Positions 27,029-36,517 of a DNA stretch of 64,000 nt are shown here, piece by piece. A program made the position numbers and the translations under genes. The notes under the pieces were generated by a model. The model had not been told where the DNA came from. It ran no database searches and worked only from the letters and a program-made list of their open reading frames with translations. The DNA comes from JAXDBV01 sp034678415 (GTDB lineage Bacteria > Bacteroidota > Bacteroidia > Bacteroidales > VadinHA17): NCBI GenBank assembly GCA_034678415.1, contig JAXDBV010000045.1, forward strand, positions 1-64,000, given 5' to 3'. Within the stretch, counting starts at the first letter, position 1. The number at the start of each line of letters is the position of its first letter.

Positions 27029-28324
27029 ATGGGTCACTATACAGCGATTTCTAAAAATTTTTTTGTAAGGAACAGGTCAAAACTGAGATCAAAAATCAGG
27101 CCCGGATCAGTGGTGGTGCTGAATGCCAATGACCAGGCAACAAGGAATGGAGACCAGTACTTTCCGTACCGGCAGAACAGCGATCTGTTCTATCTCACCG
27201 GAATTGAACAGGAGAAAACAGTGCTGACCCTCTGTCCCGGTCATCCTGATCCCCGGATGCAGGAGGTATTGTTTATCATACATCCTTCACCCGAGATGGA
27301 AACATGGGAGGGGAAGAAACTATCGAAGGAGGAAGCGTCCGAAATATCTGGTATAAAAACCATTCTCTGGCTTGACGAATTTGAAAAAACATTCCGGAAC
27401 CAGGTACTGGCCAGCCGGATCATTTACATGAATGCCTTTGAATATGTCAAGTTTACTCCGGAAATGGCCTCGCGGGATGAACGTTTCATTTCATGGGTGA
27501 AAGGACAGTATCCGCTACACAGGTATGAGAGGCTGGCACCCCTGTTGACCGCACTGAGGGTTGTGAAGGAACCGGAAGAATTGAAATGGATTGGGAAGGC
27601 GGTCGATATGACATCCGGTGCCTTGCTCAGGGTTTTACGGATGATAAGACCGGGATTATGCGAATACCAGATTGAAGCGGAGATCACACACGAGTTCATA
27701 TGGAATGGAGGGGATCATGCCTACAGGCCTATTATAGGATCCGGCCTTAACGCCTGTTCCCTTCATTATACTGCCAACCATGGCGTTTGCCGCGATGGAG
27801 ACCTGGTTCTTATGGATTTTGGTGCCGAGTATGCCAACTACGGGGCTGATTGCACGCGAACCGTACCTGTTAGCGGGAAATTCAGCCATCGCCAGAGGGA
27901 GCTGTATGAATCAGTCCTGAGAATCTTCAGGAAAGCTATTGATCTGGCTGTACCCGGGAAATCACTGAAGACATTGAATCACGAGGTACATGAGCTGGCG
28001 GAAAAGGAACATGTTGACCTGGGCTTGTATACCATGAAACAACTGAAGAACCAGGATTCACAGAATCCGTTACGGTCCAGGTATCTTCCCCACGGGATTA
28101 CCCATTTCATTGGTCTTGATGTGCATGATGCAGGAAGTCAGTATCTGCCTCTTCAGCCGGGGATGGTGATCACCATCGAACCCGGTATCTATCTGGCCCG
28201 GGAAGGGATAGGTATCAGGATCGAGGATGATGTGCTGATTACAGAAAATGGATCTGTCAGCCTGATGAAGAAAATCCCGGTCGAGATAGAAGAGATAGAA
28301 AAAATAATGCACCGGAAAAAATGA
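27029..28324 (+). CDS. Xaa-Pro aminopeptidase, M24B family (second copy)
   Basis: 431 residues with the same two-domain plan as the copy at 22096 but clearly divergent in sequence. The N-terminal domain includes YFPYRQNSDLFYLTGIEQ; the metal-binding residues lie in LMDFGAEYANYGADCTRT, LPHGITHFIGLDVHD, TIEPGIYLA and IRIEDDVLITENG. It is a cytoplasmic metallopeptidase for X-Pro N-termini. Its stop overlaps the start of the alpha/beta hydrolase gene by four bases (ATGA), indicating translational coupling. Confidence 0.92.
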   Translation: MGHYTAISKNFFVRNRSKLRSKIRPGSVVVLNANDQATRNGDQYFPYRQNSDLFYLTGIEQEKTVLTLCPGHPDPRMQEVLFIIHPSPEMETWEGKKLSKEEASEISGIKTILWLDEFEKTFRNQVLASRIIYMNAFEYVKFTPEMASRDERFISWVKGQYPLHRYERLAPLLTALRVVKEPEELKWIGKAVDMTSGALLRVLRMIRPGLCEYQIEAEITHEFIWNGGDHAYRPIIGSGLNACSLHYTANHGVCRDGDLVLMDFGAEYANYGADCTRTVPVSGKFSHRQRELYESVLRIFRKAIDLAVPGKSLKTLNHEVHELAEKEHVDLGLYTMKQLKNQDSQNPLRSRYLPHGITHFIGLDVHDAGSQYLPLQPGMVITIEPGIYLAREGIGIRIEDDVLITENGSVSLMKKIPVEIEEIEKIMHRKK

Positions 28325-29133
28325 CAGGAACAAGATATATTGATTATCATGGCGGCAAACTGTGGTATACGGAAGAAGGATCAGGGGAAGCGGTAGTGTT
28401 CCTTCATGGTTTTCTTGAGTCGAAGGAAATCTGGGGTGATTTTACCCGTTCATTGATCCCTGCTTACCATGTTATTGCCATTGATCTGCCAGGGCATGGA
28501 CTTTCCTCGGTTTTTTCGGATACGCATACGATGGCATTCATGGCGGAATGTGTGAAGGAGGTAATTCATTTCCTCGGACTGGGAAAGGTTGTTGTGGTGG
28601 GACACTCCATGGGCGGGTATGTGTCACTGGCATTTGCGGAAAAATATCCTGAAAGCCTGGCGGGTCTGTGCCTCTTCCATTCCTCGCCTTATCCGGATAA
28701 CGGGGAAAAGAAGAAAAACAGGGACCGAACCATTGATGTGGTGAAGCAGGGGAAAAAGAATCAGCTGGTTGCCATGCATATACCGATGACCTTTGCCCCG
28801 GCAAACCGACCTCTGTTTGGTAAGATCATAGAACGGCTTAAAGAAACGGCCATGCATACTCCGGACAACGGGATTATAGCTGCTGTGGCAGGGATGAGAG
28901 ACCGGCCTGACAGATCAGAAATATTACAGTTGTTAAACATCCCGGTTCTCATCATTGCAGGAGCAAACGACGGCTTTATCGCGACAGACGTGTCAGAGAA
29001 CATATTCCGTCATACGTTGAACCCCTTGCCGCTGATGCTTGAGATGTCAGGACATATGGGATTTATTGAGGAAAAAGAAAAAGCACTGGAAGGGTTAAAA
29101 GACTATCTTAATATTATTTATCCTGCTGAATAA
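28321..29133 (+). CDS. Alpha/beta hydrolase
   Basis: 270 residues of the alpha/beta hydrolase fold. The oxyanion-hole region is VVFLHGFLESKEIW near residue 24, the nucleophile elbow is VVVGHSMGGYVSLAF near residue 88, and the catalytic histidine is probably in MSGHMGFIEE near the C-terminus, with an acid in AGANDGFI. There is no signal peptide, so it acts in the cytoplasm on an unknown ester or related substrate. It is coupled to the M24B peptidase gene by a 4-bp overlap. The fold covers esterases, dehalogenases, MenH-like enzymes and others; sequence alone does not pick one. Confidence 0.87.
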   Translation: MTGTRYIDYHGGKLWYTEEGSGEAVVFLHGFLESKEIWGDFTRSLIPAYHVIAIDLPGHGLSSVFSDTHTMAFMAECVKEVIHFLGLGKVVVVGHSMGGYVSLAFAEKYPESLAGLCLFHSSPYPDNGEKKKNRDRTIDVVKQGKKNQLVAMHIPMTFAPANRPLFGKIIERLKETAMHTPDNGIIAAVAGMRDRPDRSEILQLLNIPVLIIAGANDGFIATDVSENIFRHTLNPLPLMLEMSGHMGFIEEKEKALEGLKDYLNIIYPAE

Positions 29134-29293
29134 TAATATGTTAAAATATTCATCCTCTTATTGAATAATTCTAAATTAACGAATGTTGATATTATTTGAA
29201 GGGAAAGGTTGACAAACAACATCTTGTTCATTACCTTTGAATTCAGCGGTAGTGAAGCCACCGCTTATAAATCTTTTCATAAAGGGTGCCTGG

Positions 29294-29318
29294 GATGCCT
29301 GGTTATATACCAGGCATC
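29294..29318 (+). terminator. Hairpin terminator candidate
   Basis: A perfect 9-bp stem (gatgcctgg / ccaggcatc) with a 7-nt loop is followed on the plus strand by a T-rich tail (TTTCGTTATTCCCTTTTTT). It lies about 160 bp after the hydrolase stop and right beside the convergent S41 stop. The remaining 29134-29293 stretch is AT-rich with no gene that I can see. Confidence 0.5.
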
Positions 29319-29323
29319 TTTCG

Positions 29324-30940
29324 TTATTCCCTTTTTTCTGCTTGAAGTATTTCAACACTTTTCAGGAAGGTATTATCAATCCTGTGAAGGATGGGGAAAA
29401 ATCCTTCATTGTCAAAAATATTTCTCACAATATATGCCTTGAGTTGAACATTTATAACTTCCCGTGATATTTTCTTATCACGCAGGTTTCCCCGGATTCC
29501 TTTCTGTTCGGCAAAAGCAATGAACTGCCGGTAAAGATCCCTGGTATCAAGATACCGGTCTAAATCCTGCCAGTGTTCAAATGTTTTCAGTTTCTCTCTT
29601 TCCTTATCGGAGTAATCGAAGGCAAATCGGTAAATAAGGCCCGTATTCCTGACTTCAATAAAAAACGGTGTAATTCCCGAGGTGTCGAGGGGTATGAAAA
29701 TATCGGGCATGATTCCTCCACCGCCATAAACAGTTTTTCCTTCAGGGGTATAAAACTTCAGGGAATCATTGAATTCAATACTGTCTTTTTCCATGAATTC
29801 CCCGTTCTCATACCGTGTATTGATATCGTTATAGTAGGAATCCTCCCGTCCCCTGGTATATGGTTTCTGGATGCTTCGTCCTGTAGGTGTGTAATAACGG
29901 GCGATTGTCAGGCGGAGGGCTGAGCCGTCGTTGAGGACAATAGGTTCCTGTACGAGTCCTTTTCCGAATGAGCGACGGCCAATGATTAGTCCACGGTCAT
30001 TATCCTGAATGGCGCCGGCCAGTATTTCGCTGGCAGATGCGGTCCACTCATCGATCAGCACCACCACTTCCTCATCGAGGCAGTTACCTCCCGGTTTTGA
30101 CATAATGTTTACTCGTGGCCGTGCCCTTCCCTCGGTATAAACGATCAGCTGGTTATCGCCCAGGAACTGATCTGCAATATTGGTGGCAGCATCCATATAT
30201 CCGCCGTTATTATTGCGAAGATCGAGGATGAATTTTTTCATTCCCAGTGTCTTCAGTTTTTCCACTGCAGCATTGAATTCCTCCAGGGTGGTTTTAGCAA
30301 ATTTGCTGATCTTCACATAGCCTATCTCGTCATCTACCATATATGAAACATCAACACTATACAGGGGGATTTTATCACGTACGATAGTAAAATCGAGGAT
30401 GTTACGTGTCCCGGGTCTTTTGATGCCTACCTTAACCGTGGTACCTCTGGGACCTTTCAGCATGCCGACAACCTTTTCCTGCGAGTACTTAATCCCCGCC
30501 ACCAGTGTATCATTGATCGATACAATCCTGTCGCCAGCCATTATTCCCACCTTTTCCGAAGGTCCCCCGTTGACGGTGGATATGATTACCACTGTATCGT
30601 CGGGCATGTTGAATGAGACGCCTATGCCTTCAAAATTACCTTCCAGCGGTTCGTTGACAGCCTGAAGATCCCTGGCAGGAATATAAATGGAGTGAGGATC
30701 AAGCTCACGTAGGATGGCAGGAATAGCGGTTTCAACAAGATGGTTGCGGTCCACGGAATCCACGTATTCTGACTGAATATAATTGAGTATTGTATTCAGC
30801 TTATCAGTCCTGGGGTAAATGAACAGCGATTGCTTTTTGCCCACCGGCCTCATGCGTGTACCGATGACCATGCCTGCCACCAGGAATACGGCAAGGAGAA
30901 CAGGCATATAAATCGACGCATTTTTACTTTTCTTGTCCAT
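29324..30940 (-). CDS. S41 family C-terminal processing peptidase with PDZ domain
   Basis: 538 residues. A single N-terminal hydrophobic segment (residues 12-27, IYMPVLLAVFLVAGMVIG) anchors or exports it. A PDZ domain spans roughly 95-180 (EGIGVSFNM, GDRIVSINDT), followed by the tail-specific protease core with the Ser in WTASASEILAG near residue 313 and the Lys in RRSFGKGLVQ. This is the CtpA/Prc-type serine-lysine dyad, acting in the periplasm on protein C-termini. ATG 30940 is preferred to a TTG at 30952. It overlaps the dCMP deaminase gene by 17 bp, so the two are probably co-transcribed. Confidence 0.92.
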   Translation of the reverse strand: MDKKSKNASIYMPVLLAVFLVAGMVIGTRMRPVGKKQSLFIYPRTDKLNTILNYIQSEYVDSVDRNHLVETAIPAILRELDPHSIYIPARDLQAVNEPLEGNFEGIGVSFNMPDDTVVIISTVNGGPSEKVGIMAGDRIVSINDTLVAGIKYSQEKVVGMLKGPRGTTVKVGIKRPGTRNILDFTIVRDKIPLYSVDVSYMVDDEIGYVKISKFAKTTLEEFNAAVEKLKTLGMKKFILDLRNNNGGYMDAATNIADQFLGDNQLIVYTEGRARPRVNIMSKPGGNCLDEEVVVLIDEWTASASEILAGAIQDNDRGLIIGRRSFGKGLVQEPIVLNDGSALRLTIARYYTPTGRSIQKPYTRGREDSYYNDINTRYENGEFMEKDSIEFNDSLKFYTPEGKTVYGGGGIMPDIFIPLDTSGITPFFIEVRNTGLIYRFAFDYSDKEREKLKTFEHWQDLDRYLDTRDLYRQFIAFAEQKGIRGNLRDKKISREVINVQLKAYIVRNIFDNEGFFPILHRIDNTFLKSVEILQAEKRE

Positions 30941-31394
30941 TTTCTTTATCAAGATCTATAAAAACCAGTTCAATATCGGCTCTTTTCAGCACTTCGAGGC
31001 CTTGCTGATCAGGATAATGATCGCTGTACACCACTCTTTTTATTCCCGCCTGTATGATGAGCTTTGAACATTCCATACAAGGCGAAGAGGTCACATACAA
31101 CGTGCTGCCTTCACTGCTGTTGTTCGACTTGGCCACCTTTGTTATGGCATTGGCTTCGGCATGCAGTACGTATGGTTTGGTTCGACCGTTTTCGTCTTCA
31201 CAAATATTCTCAAATCCGGCCGGTGTGCCGTTATATCCGTCTGAAATAATCATTTTCCCCTTGACGATCAAAGCGCCCACCTGTCGTCTCTTGCAATAGG
31301 AATTACTGGCCCATATCCTGGCCATCTCAAGATATTTCCTGTCAAACTGTAATTGTTTGTCACCGTATGGTTTGATTAAATCAGCCTCCTTCAT
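30924..31394 (-). CDS. Deoxycytidylate deaminase family protein
   Basis: 156 residues of the cytidine/dCMP deaminase zinc fold. The zinc site is HAEANAI (HxE) near residue 76 with PCMECSKLI near residue 105. ASNSYCKRRQVGALIVKG at the start is typical of dCMP deaminases, also annotated as ComEB in other phyla. It converts dCMP to dUMP for thymidylate synthesis in the cytoplasm. It begins 38 bp after the 3' end of tRNA-Leu on the same strand and overlaps the S41 gene downstream. Confidence 0.9.
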   Translation of the reverse strand: MKEADLIKPYGDKQLQFDRKYLEMARIWASNSYCKRRQVGALIVKGKMIISDGYNGTPAGFENICEDENGRTKPYVLHAEANAITKVAKSNNSSEGSTLYVTSSPCMECSKLIIQAGIKRVVYSDHYPDQQGLEVLKRADIELVFIDLDKENGQEK

Positions 31395-31432
31395 GATATC
31401 ATTCTGTACCGGTCATACCGTGAAACTGCGAG

Positions 31433-31516
31433 TGCCCAGGACCGGAATCGAACCGGTAAGGTATTGCTACCACTGGTGTTTGAGACCAGCGCGTCTACCA
31501 ATTCCGCCACCTGGGC
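31433..31516 (-). tRNA. tRNA-Leu (CAA)
   Basis: On the minus strand an 84-nt class II tRNA folds cleanly: acceptor GCCCAGG pairs with CCTGGGC, followed by discriminator A; the D arm contains AATTGGTAGACGC; the anticodon stem CTGGT/ACCAG encloses the loop CTCAAAC with anticodon CAA; a long variable arm (GGTA-GCA-ATACC) and T arm ACCGG-TTCGATT-CCGGT follow. CCA is not encoded. The flanking region 31517-31736 has no gene that I can support. Confidence 0.96.
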
Positions 31517-31736
31517 TTGTACTATTGTATGAGTAATTTCGATCCTTTGATCGATGAAAGAACCTCATCATCAAAACCTCATACGGACTGCGAAGATATG
31601 GATTTGTTTTATTCCGTCAAAAATGGGGATTATCAATTTCATAACTGTATGGTGTAAAGCAGGTACGGGTTCGAACAGGGAATGTGAAAACCTGTTACCT
31701 TTAAGTTTCATATGAAGGATCACAAATTTCACGCAT

Positions 31737-33287
31737 ATGAATAAAAAGCATATAAGTGCGAGGCTCAGGAAGCTGGGTATCACCGATATCCATGAAGGGG
31801 TATGTACCGGGACCAGATGGCATGTCACACAAGGAGAAGTACTTACCTCATATTCTCCTGTGGATAGTGAGGCCATAGGCCGGGTGAGGCAAGGTTCTCC
31901 TGATGATTATGAGGCAGTAATGGGAATAGCCGTGAAGGCGTTTGAAGAATGGAGAAGTATACCTGCTCCCCGGCGTGGTGAGGTGGTCAGGCAGATAGGG
32001 CAGGCCTTACGAGATGCGAAAGAGGATCTTGGTTTCCTGGTCACCCTTGAGACGGGGAAGATTCTGCAGGAAGGCCTGGGGGAAGTGCAGGAAATGATTG
32101 ATATATGTGACTTTGCCGTGGGGCAGTCAAGGTTGCTAAGCGGTATAACCATGCATTCGGAAAGGCCGGAACACCGTATGTACGAGCAGTACCAGCCCCT
32201 GGGTGTCGTCGGCCTCATCACCTCCTTCAACTTCCCTGTTGCCGTCTGGGCATGGAATGCCATGATCGCTGCCGTTGCCGGCGATATCGTGATATGGAAG
32301 CCTAGCTCCAAAACGCCACTTACAGCTGTTGCCACCCATCATATTATTGCAGGGGTGCTGAAAAAGAATAAAGTGCCCGAAGGGGTGTTCAACCTGTTTA
32401 TTGCCAGATCAGATATATTGGGCGATCGTTTTCTTACGGATACCCGAATTCCTCTGATCTCGGTCACCGGTTCCACGGCTGTCGGCAGGCATGTCAGCGG
32501 TATCGTGGGAGCACGGCTGGGGCGTACCATTTGTGAACTGGGCGGAAACAATGCCATCATCGTTTCTTCCCATGCCGACCTTGATATGGCTATCCCGGCC
32601 ATCCTTTTCGGTGCAGTGGGGACAGCAGGACAGCGCTGTACCACCACCCGCCGGCTGATCGTCCAGGAAAAGGTGTATGAAGAGGTGAAAAAAAGGCTGA
32701 TAAAGGCTTATGAACAGGTATCGCGCAGGATTGGTAATCCGTTCGATCCCTCCGTACTGGTCGGCCCGCTGATTGATCAGCAGGCAGTAAAGAACTTCCG
32801 GAATGCGCTCAAAGAACTAAAGAAGCAAGGCGGCAGGATACTGTTTGGAGGGGAAGTGCTCTCAGGAAGTATATATAAAAACGGGTTGTACGTGGTTCCC
32901 ACCATTGCGCAGGCTGAAAACCATTACAAAATTGTCCAGGAAGAAACCTTTGCCCCCATCCTCTATCTGATGAAATATAAGACTATTGAAGAAGCGATTC
33001 ACCTCAATAATTCTGTTCCGCAGGGTCTGTCATCGGCTATTTTCACCCTCCATGTCAGGGAAGCGGAGAAATTTCTTTCGGAAGCGGGTTCAGATTGTGG
33101 CATTGCCAATGTGAACATCGGAACATCGGGAGCAGAAATAGGAGGGGCTTTTGGTGGTGAAAAGGATACGGGTGGCGGACGGGAATCGGGATCCGATGCA
33201 TGGAAGTCCTATATGAGGCGGCAAACAAATACCATTAATTTTGGTACTGCATTGCCACTGGCCCAGGGAATACGATTTGAGTTATAG
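31737..33287 (+). CDS. ALDH7-type aldehyde dehydrogenase (aminoadipate-semialdehyde type)
   Basis: 516 residues of the NAD(P)-dependent aldehyde dehydrogenase superfamily. The catalytic cysteine is in GTAGQRCTTTRRL near residue 299, the general-base glutamate in CELGGNNAI near residue 264, and the cofactor loop is ISVTGSTAVGRH. The C-terminus (GSDAWKSYMRRQT and LAQGIRFEL) closely fits the ALDH7/antiquitin group, which oxidises piperideine-6-carboxylate/alpha-aminoadipate semialdehyde in lysine breakdown. The subfamily call is from motif resemblance. No other lysine-catabolic gene is nearby. It is convergent with dxs, 83 bp apart. Confidence 0.87.
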   Translation: MNKKHISARLRKLGITDIHEGVCTGTRWHVTQGEVLTSYSPVDSEAIGRVRQGSPDDYEAVMGIAVKAFEEWRSIPAPRRGEVVRQIGQALRDAKEDLGFLVTLETGKILQEGLGEVQEMIDICDFAVGQSRLLSGITMHSERPEHRMYEQYQPLGVVGLITSFNFPVAVWAWNAMIAAVAGDIVIWKPSSKTPLTAVATHHIIAGVLKKNKVPEGVFNLFIARSDILGDRFLTDTRIPLISVTGSTAVGRHVSGIVGARLGRTICELGGNNAIIVSSHADLDMAIPAILFGAVGTAGQRCTTTRRLIVQEKVYEEVKKRLIKAYEQVSRRIGNPFDPSVLVGPLIDQQAVKNFRNALKELKKQGGRILFGGEVLSGSIYKNGLYVVPTIAQAENHYKIVQEETFAPILYLMKYKTIEEAIHLNNSVPQGLSSAIFTLHVREAEKFLSEAGSDCGIANVNIGTSGAEIGGAFGGEKDTGGGRESGSDAWKSYMRRQTNTINFGTALPLAQGIRFEL

Positions 33288-33370
33288 TAGGAATGGATAC
33301 CGGCATGGCCATGCTGCATCCTCCACCGGTGCTTGTTTTCTATTATCAGACGTGATCAGGCGAAGCTTAT

Positions 33371-35296
33371 TCAACCCGTGCTTGACAGGATATGCTTTCC
33401 TGTCAGTACCTTTATTGTATGTACAATGTTATCCACATCATAACCGCATTCCTGGTGTAACTGTGTCACGGTGCCCTGATCGATGAAGCGGTCGGGGATG
33501 CCCAAGCGCCGTACCTGTACCGCGTAGCCATGATCATTGTAGAATTCAAGCACGGCACTGCCAAACCCACCGACAATACAACCGTCTTCCACGGTAATAA
33601 TATGCTTGTACTTGCTCCCCACCTTATGAAGGATGGATTCATCGAGGGGTTTTACGAAACGCATATCATAGTGCGTGATATGTATGTTTTCCGTTACCAG
33701 GCGGGCGCTTGCTTCGCATACTTTATTTCCGATATGGCCAATCGAAAGAACTGCCAGATCATTCCCTTCGCTTATCATCCGGCCGGTACCGATCATTATT
33801 TCTTCAAAGGGTTTCTTCCAATCGGGGCATATACCTGTTCCTCTCGGATACCTGATGGCAAAGGGGCCATGATTCTTTAGTTGTGCAGTATACATCAGGT
33901 TGCGCAGGTCAATCTCATCCATCGGGGCTGAAATGATCATATTGGGGATGATTCTCATGTAGGCCAGGTCGAAGCTGCCATGGTGTGTGGGACCATCATC
34001 ACCTACCAGTCCGCCCCTGTCAATACAGAAAACGACCGGCAGTTTCTGGATCGCAACATCATGTATTACCTGGTCATATGAACGCTGCAAAAATGTGGAA
34101 TAGATATTGCAATACGGGATCATGCCCTGCGAAGCCAGTCCCGCGGAAAAAGTGACCGCATGTTGCTCAGCTATACCAACATCATAAGCCCTGTCAGGGT
34201 ACTTTTCCATCAGAATATTCAGGGATGATCCGGTTGGCATGGCAGGTGTGATACCAACGATTCTTGTGTTCATACCGGCCAGCTCCGTGAGGGTGTGACC
34301 GAAGACATCCTGGTACCGCGGGCATGACTTACTTCCTTTGTTTACGGAAAGGATCTCTCCCGTGTATTTATCAAATATTCCCGGGGAATGGAATACTGTC
34401 TGATTTTCTTCCGCAAACCTGAATCCCTTTCCCTTGGTGGTGAGGATATGAAGTATTTTAGGTCCTTTAATACGTTTCAGGTCATTCAGCACCTTTGTCA
34501 GATGGATTACATCGTGTCCGTCAACTGGTCCGAAATACCTGAAGTTCATTGCCTCGAAAAGGGAGCTGTGTTTCAGGAGGGATGCTTTAAGGCCAGCCCC
34601 TACTTTCTGTGCCATGGCACGGGTATAAGGTGCCAGCCAGCGTATCTTTCCCAGGAAATTCCAGATCTTATCCCTGAACCGGTTATAGGTAGGCGATGTG
34701 GTGATATCGAGAAGGTATTCCTTCAATGCCCCCACGTTGGGATCAATGGCTATGCGGTTATCGTTGAGTATGACCAGTATATCGGGTTTGAGGTCGCCGG
34801 CATTGTTCATTCCTTCGAAGGCCAGGCCGGCAGTCATGGCTCCGTCACCGATGACCGCGACAATGTGCCGCTGGTCATTCAGATGTCGTTGCCGTGCCAT
34901 GGCCATACCCAGTGCGGCTGAGATGGATGTGGATGAATGTCCTACACCGAAGGCATCATATTCACTCTCGGATAGTTTGGGGAATCCGCTGATCCCCTTG
35001 TACTTACGATTGGTCTGGAACACCTTCCTGCGCCCGGTCAGTATCTTATGGCCGTAAGCCTGGTGTCCAACATCCCAGATAATCAAGTCCTCGGGAGTAT
35101 CGTATACGTAATGAAGTGCGACTGTCAGTTCAACCACACCAAGACTGGCCCCAAAATGCCCGGGATTACAGCTTACCACATCAATGATGAATTGCCTCAG
35201 TTCGCTGCACACCTGTATAAGATCCTCGACCTTTAGTCTCCTGAGATCAGACGGGTATTCAATCGTTGAGAGCAAGCCGATATTTTCTTCAGACAT
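33371..35296 (-). CDS. dxs: 1-deoxy-D-xylulose-5-phosphate synthase
   Basis: 641 residues of the transketolase-like DXS family, the first step of the MEP isoprenoid pathway (pyruvate plus glyceraldehyde-3-phosphate). Thiamine diphosphate binding is seen in VIGDGAMTAGLAFEGMNNAG, with DVGHQAYGHKILTGR before it; the pyrimidine-domain glutamate lies in DVGIAEQHAVTFSAGLA, and the C-terminal transketolase domain (EDGCIVGGFGSAVLEF) is complete. The start is ATG 35296, which has GGAGG three bases upstream; a longer reading from 35320 would contain that site inside the coding region. Confidence 0.95.
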   Translation of the reverse strand: MSEENIGLLSTIEYPSDLRRLKVEDLIQVCSELRQFIIDVVSCNPGHFGASLGVVELTVALHYVYDTPEDLIIWDVGHQAYGHKILTGRRKVFQTNRKYKGISGFPKLSESEYDAFGVGHSSTSISAALGMAMARQRHLNDQRHIVAVIGDGAMTAGLAFEGMNNAGDLKPDILVILNDNRIAIDPNVGALKEYLLDITTSPTYNRFRDKIWNFLGKIRWLAPYTRAMAQKVGAGLKASLLKHSSLFEAMNFRYFGPVDGHDVIHLTKVLNDLKRIKGPKILHILTTKGKGFRFAEENQTVFHSPGIFDKYTGEILSVNKGSKSCPRYQDVFGHTLTELAGMNTRIVGITPAMPTGSSLNILMEKYPDRAYDVGIAEQHAVTFSAGLASQGMIPYCNIYSTFLQRSYDQVIHDVAIQKLPVVFCIDRGGLVGDDGPTHHGSFDLAYMRIIPNMIISAPMDEIDLRNLMYTAQLKNHGPFAIRYPRGTGICPDWKKPFEEIMIGTGRMISEGNDLAVLSIGHIGNKVCEASARLVTENIHITHYDMRFVKPLDESILHKVGSKYKHIITVEDGCIVGGFGSAVLEFYNDHGYAVQVRRLGIPDRFIDQGTVTQLHQECGYDVDNIVHTIKVLTGKHILSSTG

Positions 35297-35299
35297 GTT

Positions 35300-35304
35300 C
35301 CTCC
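35300..35304 (-). promoter_or_regulatory. Shine-Dalgarno site deciding the dxs start
   Basis: The minus strand reads GGAGG, then AAC, then the ATG at 35296. Strong Shine-Dalgarno sites are uncommon in this phylum, so its position is useful support for the shorter start. Confidence 0.5.
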
Positions 35305-35414
35305 GGTTATTCAGTGACAAAGATAATAATTATTCATGTCAGGAAGCCTTTTCAACCCTGTTAAACATGCTATTCCCGTTCTTCTTGCCGGCAACATGCT
35401 TTTTAAAATGTTCT

Positions 35415-35422
35415 TATATTTG
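35415..35422 (+). promoter_or_regulatory. Candidate -7 box for OmpA-family gene
   Basis: TATATTTG fits TAnnTTTG, 18 bp before the ATG at 35441. The nearest upstream TTG (35385) is farther away than the usual -33 spacing. Confidence 0.35.
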
Positions 35423-35440
35423 AATGAATAAATATGGGTT

Positions 35441-36454
35441 ATGATAACAATACGATATTATGCAAGAATTCTCATTCCGGCTGTCCTGTTGCTACAGCTT
35501 TCCTGCGTTTCCGTTAGGCAGTACAGGGAGGCCGAGGAAAATAGCAGGAAATACCTGGAAGAGAGGGATTTCCTGAAAAGCATGAACCAGAAGCTGACGG
35601 TACAGAACACGGAATTGTCATCCCGGGTAGAAGGCCTTCAGAAGGAACTGGAGAAACTGGCTGCTGATTCATTGAGGCGCTATGATGATTTTATGAAACT
35701 GAAGGCCGATTACTATCAGATGATGCGTGATTATCGAGCTCTTCAGTCAGCCCAGGAGACTATGATCAAGGGCAGTTCACAGGAAACATCACGCCTGCTT
35801 AAACAGCTTCAGACCGCTCAGGAAGACTTGCTTACCAGGGAACAAGAGCTGCAGAGAATAGAAATGAATCTGCAAAGCGAAAAAAACAGGCTTGAACAAT
35901 TACGGTATGAGCTGGAGAAAAAAGATGCAAGGCTGAGTGAACTGGAAGAAATCCTTGGCAGCAAAGATTCTGTTGTCAATGAGCTGAAATATAAAGTATC
36001 AGAAGCCTTGCTCGGATTCAAGGATGACGGGTTGAGCGTGGACATACGGAACGGCAAGGTATATATATCCATGGAAGAGAAACTCCTGTTCAGATCCGGC
36101 AGCTTTGCCGTCGATCCGTACGGGGAGTTGGCGCTGGAGAAGCTGGCAAAGATCCTTGAACTGAACAGGGATATCAATATCATGATCGAGGGGCATACCG
36201 ATGATGTCCCCTATATTCCCAACCTCAGCCTCCAGGATAACTGGGACCTCAGTGTTAAGCGGGCAACATCCATTGTACGGATACTCCTTTCCAAGGGCAA
36301 GATTGATCCAAAGCGGCTTACCGCTGCGGGGAGAGGTGAATTTTTTCCCATCGATCCGGGAAAGACTGAGGATGCGCGGCGCAGGAACAGAAGAACCGAA
36401 ATCATCCTTACGCCCAGGCTGGATGAACTGTTTAGAATCCTTGAAAGCCAGTAA
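35441..36454 (+). CDS. OmpA-family lipoprotein with coiled coil
   Basis: 337 residues. A lipoprotein signal ends in LLLQLSC, with the lipidated Cys near residue 22. Residues 30-185 are a long, highly charged coiled coil (heptad-rich E/K/L/R). Residues about 205-330 form an OmpA-type peptidoglycan-binding domain with the signature INIMIEGHTDDVPY, NWDLSVKRA and RRNRRTEIIL. It probably anchors the outer membrane to the cell wall. It is divergent from dxs and convergent with frr; no operon partner is apparent. Confidence 0.9.
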   Translation: MITIRYYARILIPAVLLLQLSCVSVRQYREAEENSRKYLEERDFLKSMNQKLTVQNTELSSRVEGLQKELEKLAADSLRRYDDFMKLKADYYQMMRDYRALQSAQETMIKGSSQETSRLLKQLQTAQEDLLTREQELQRIEMNLQSEKNRLEQLRYELEKKDARLSELEEILGSKDSVVNELKYKVSEALLGFKDDGLSVDIRNGKVYISMEEKLLFRSGSFAVDPYGELALEKLAKILELNRDINIMIEGHTDDVPYIPNLSLQDNWDLSVKRATSIVRILLSKGKIDPKRLTAAGRGEFFPIDPGKTEDARRRNRRTEIILTPRLDELFRILESQ

Positions 36455-36517
36455 CGGGGAAGAGGTGTGAGCGTTCCTTAGCCGCTCAATCCCCGGCATT
36501 GTAGCTTCCCCTAATCG

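Noticed and set aside
33383..33405. 8-bp hairpin at the end of dxs as a terminator
   Set aside because: It lies inside the dxs coding end and has no T-tract on either strand.
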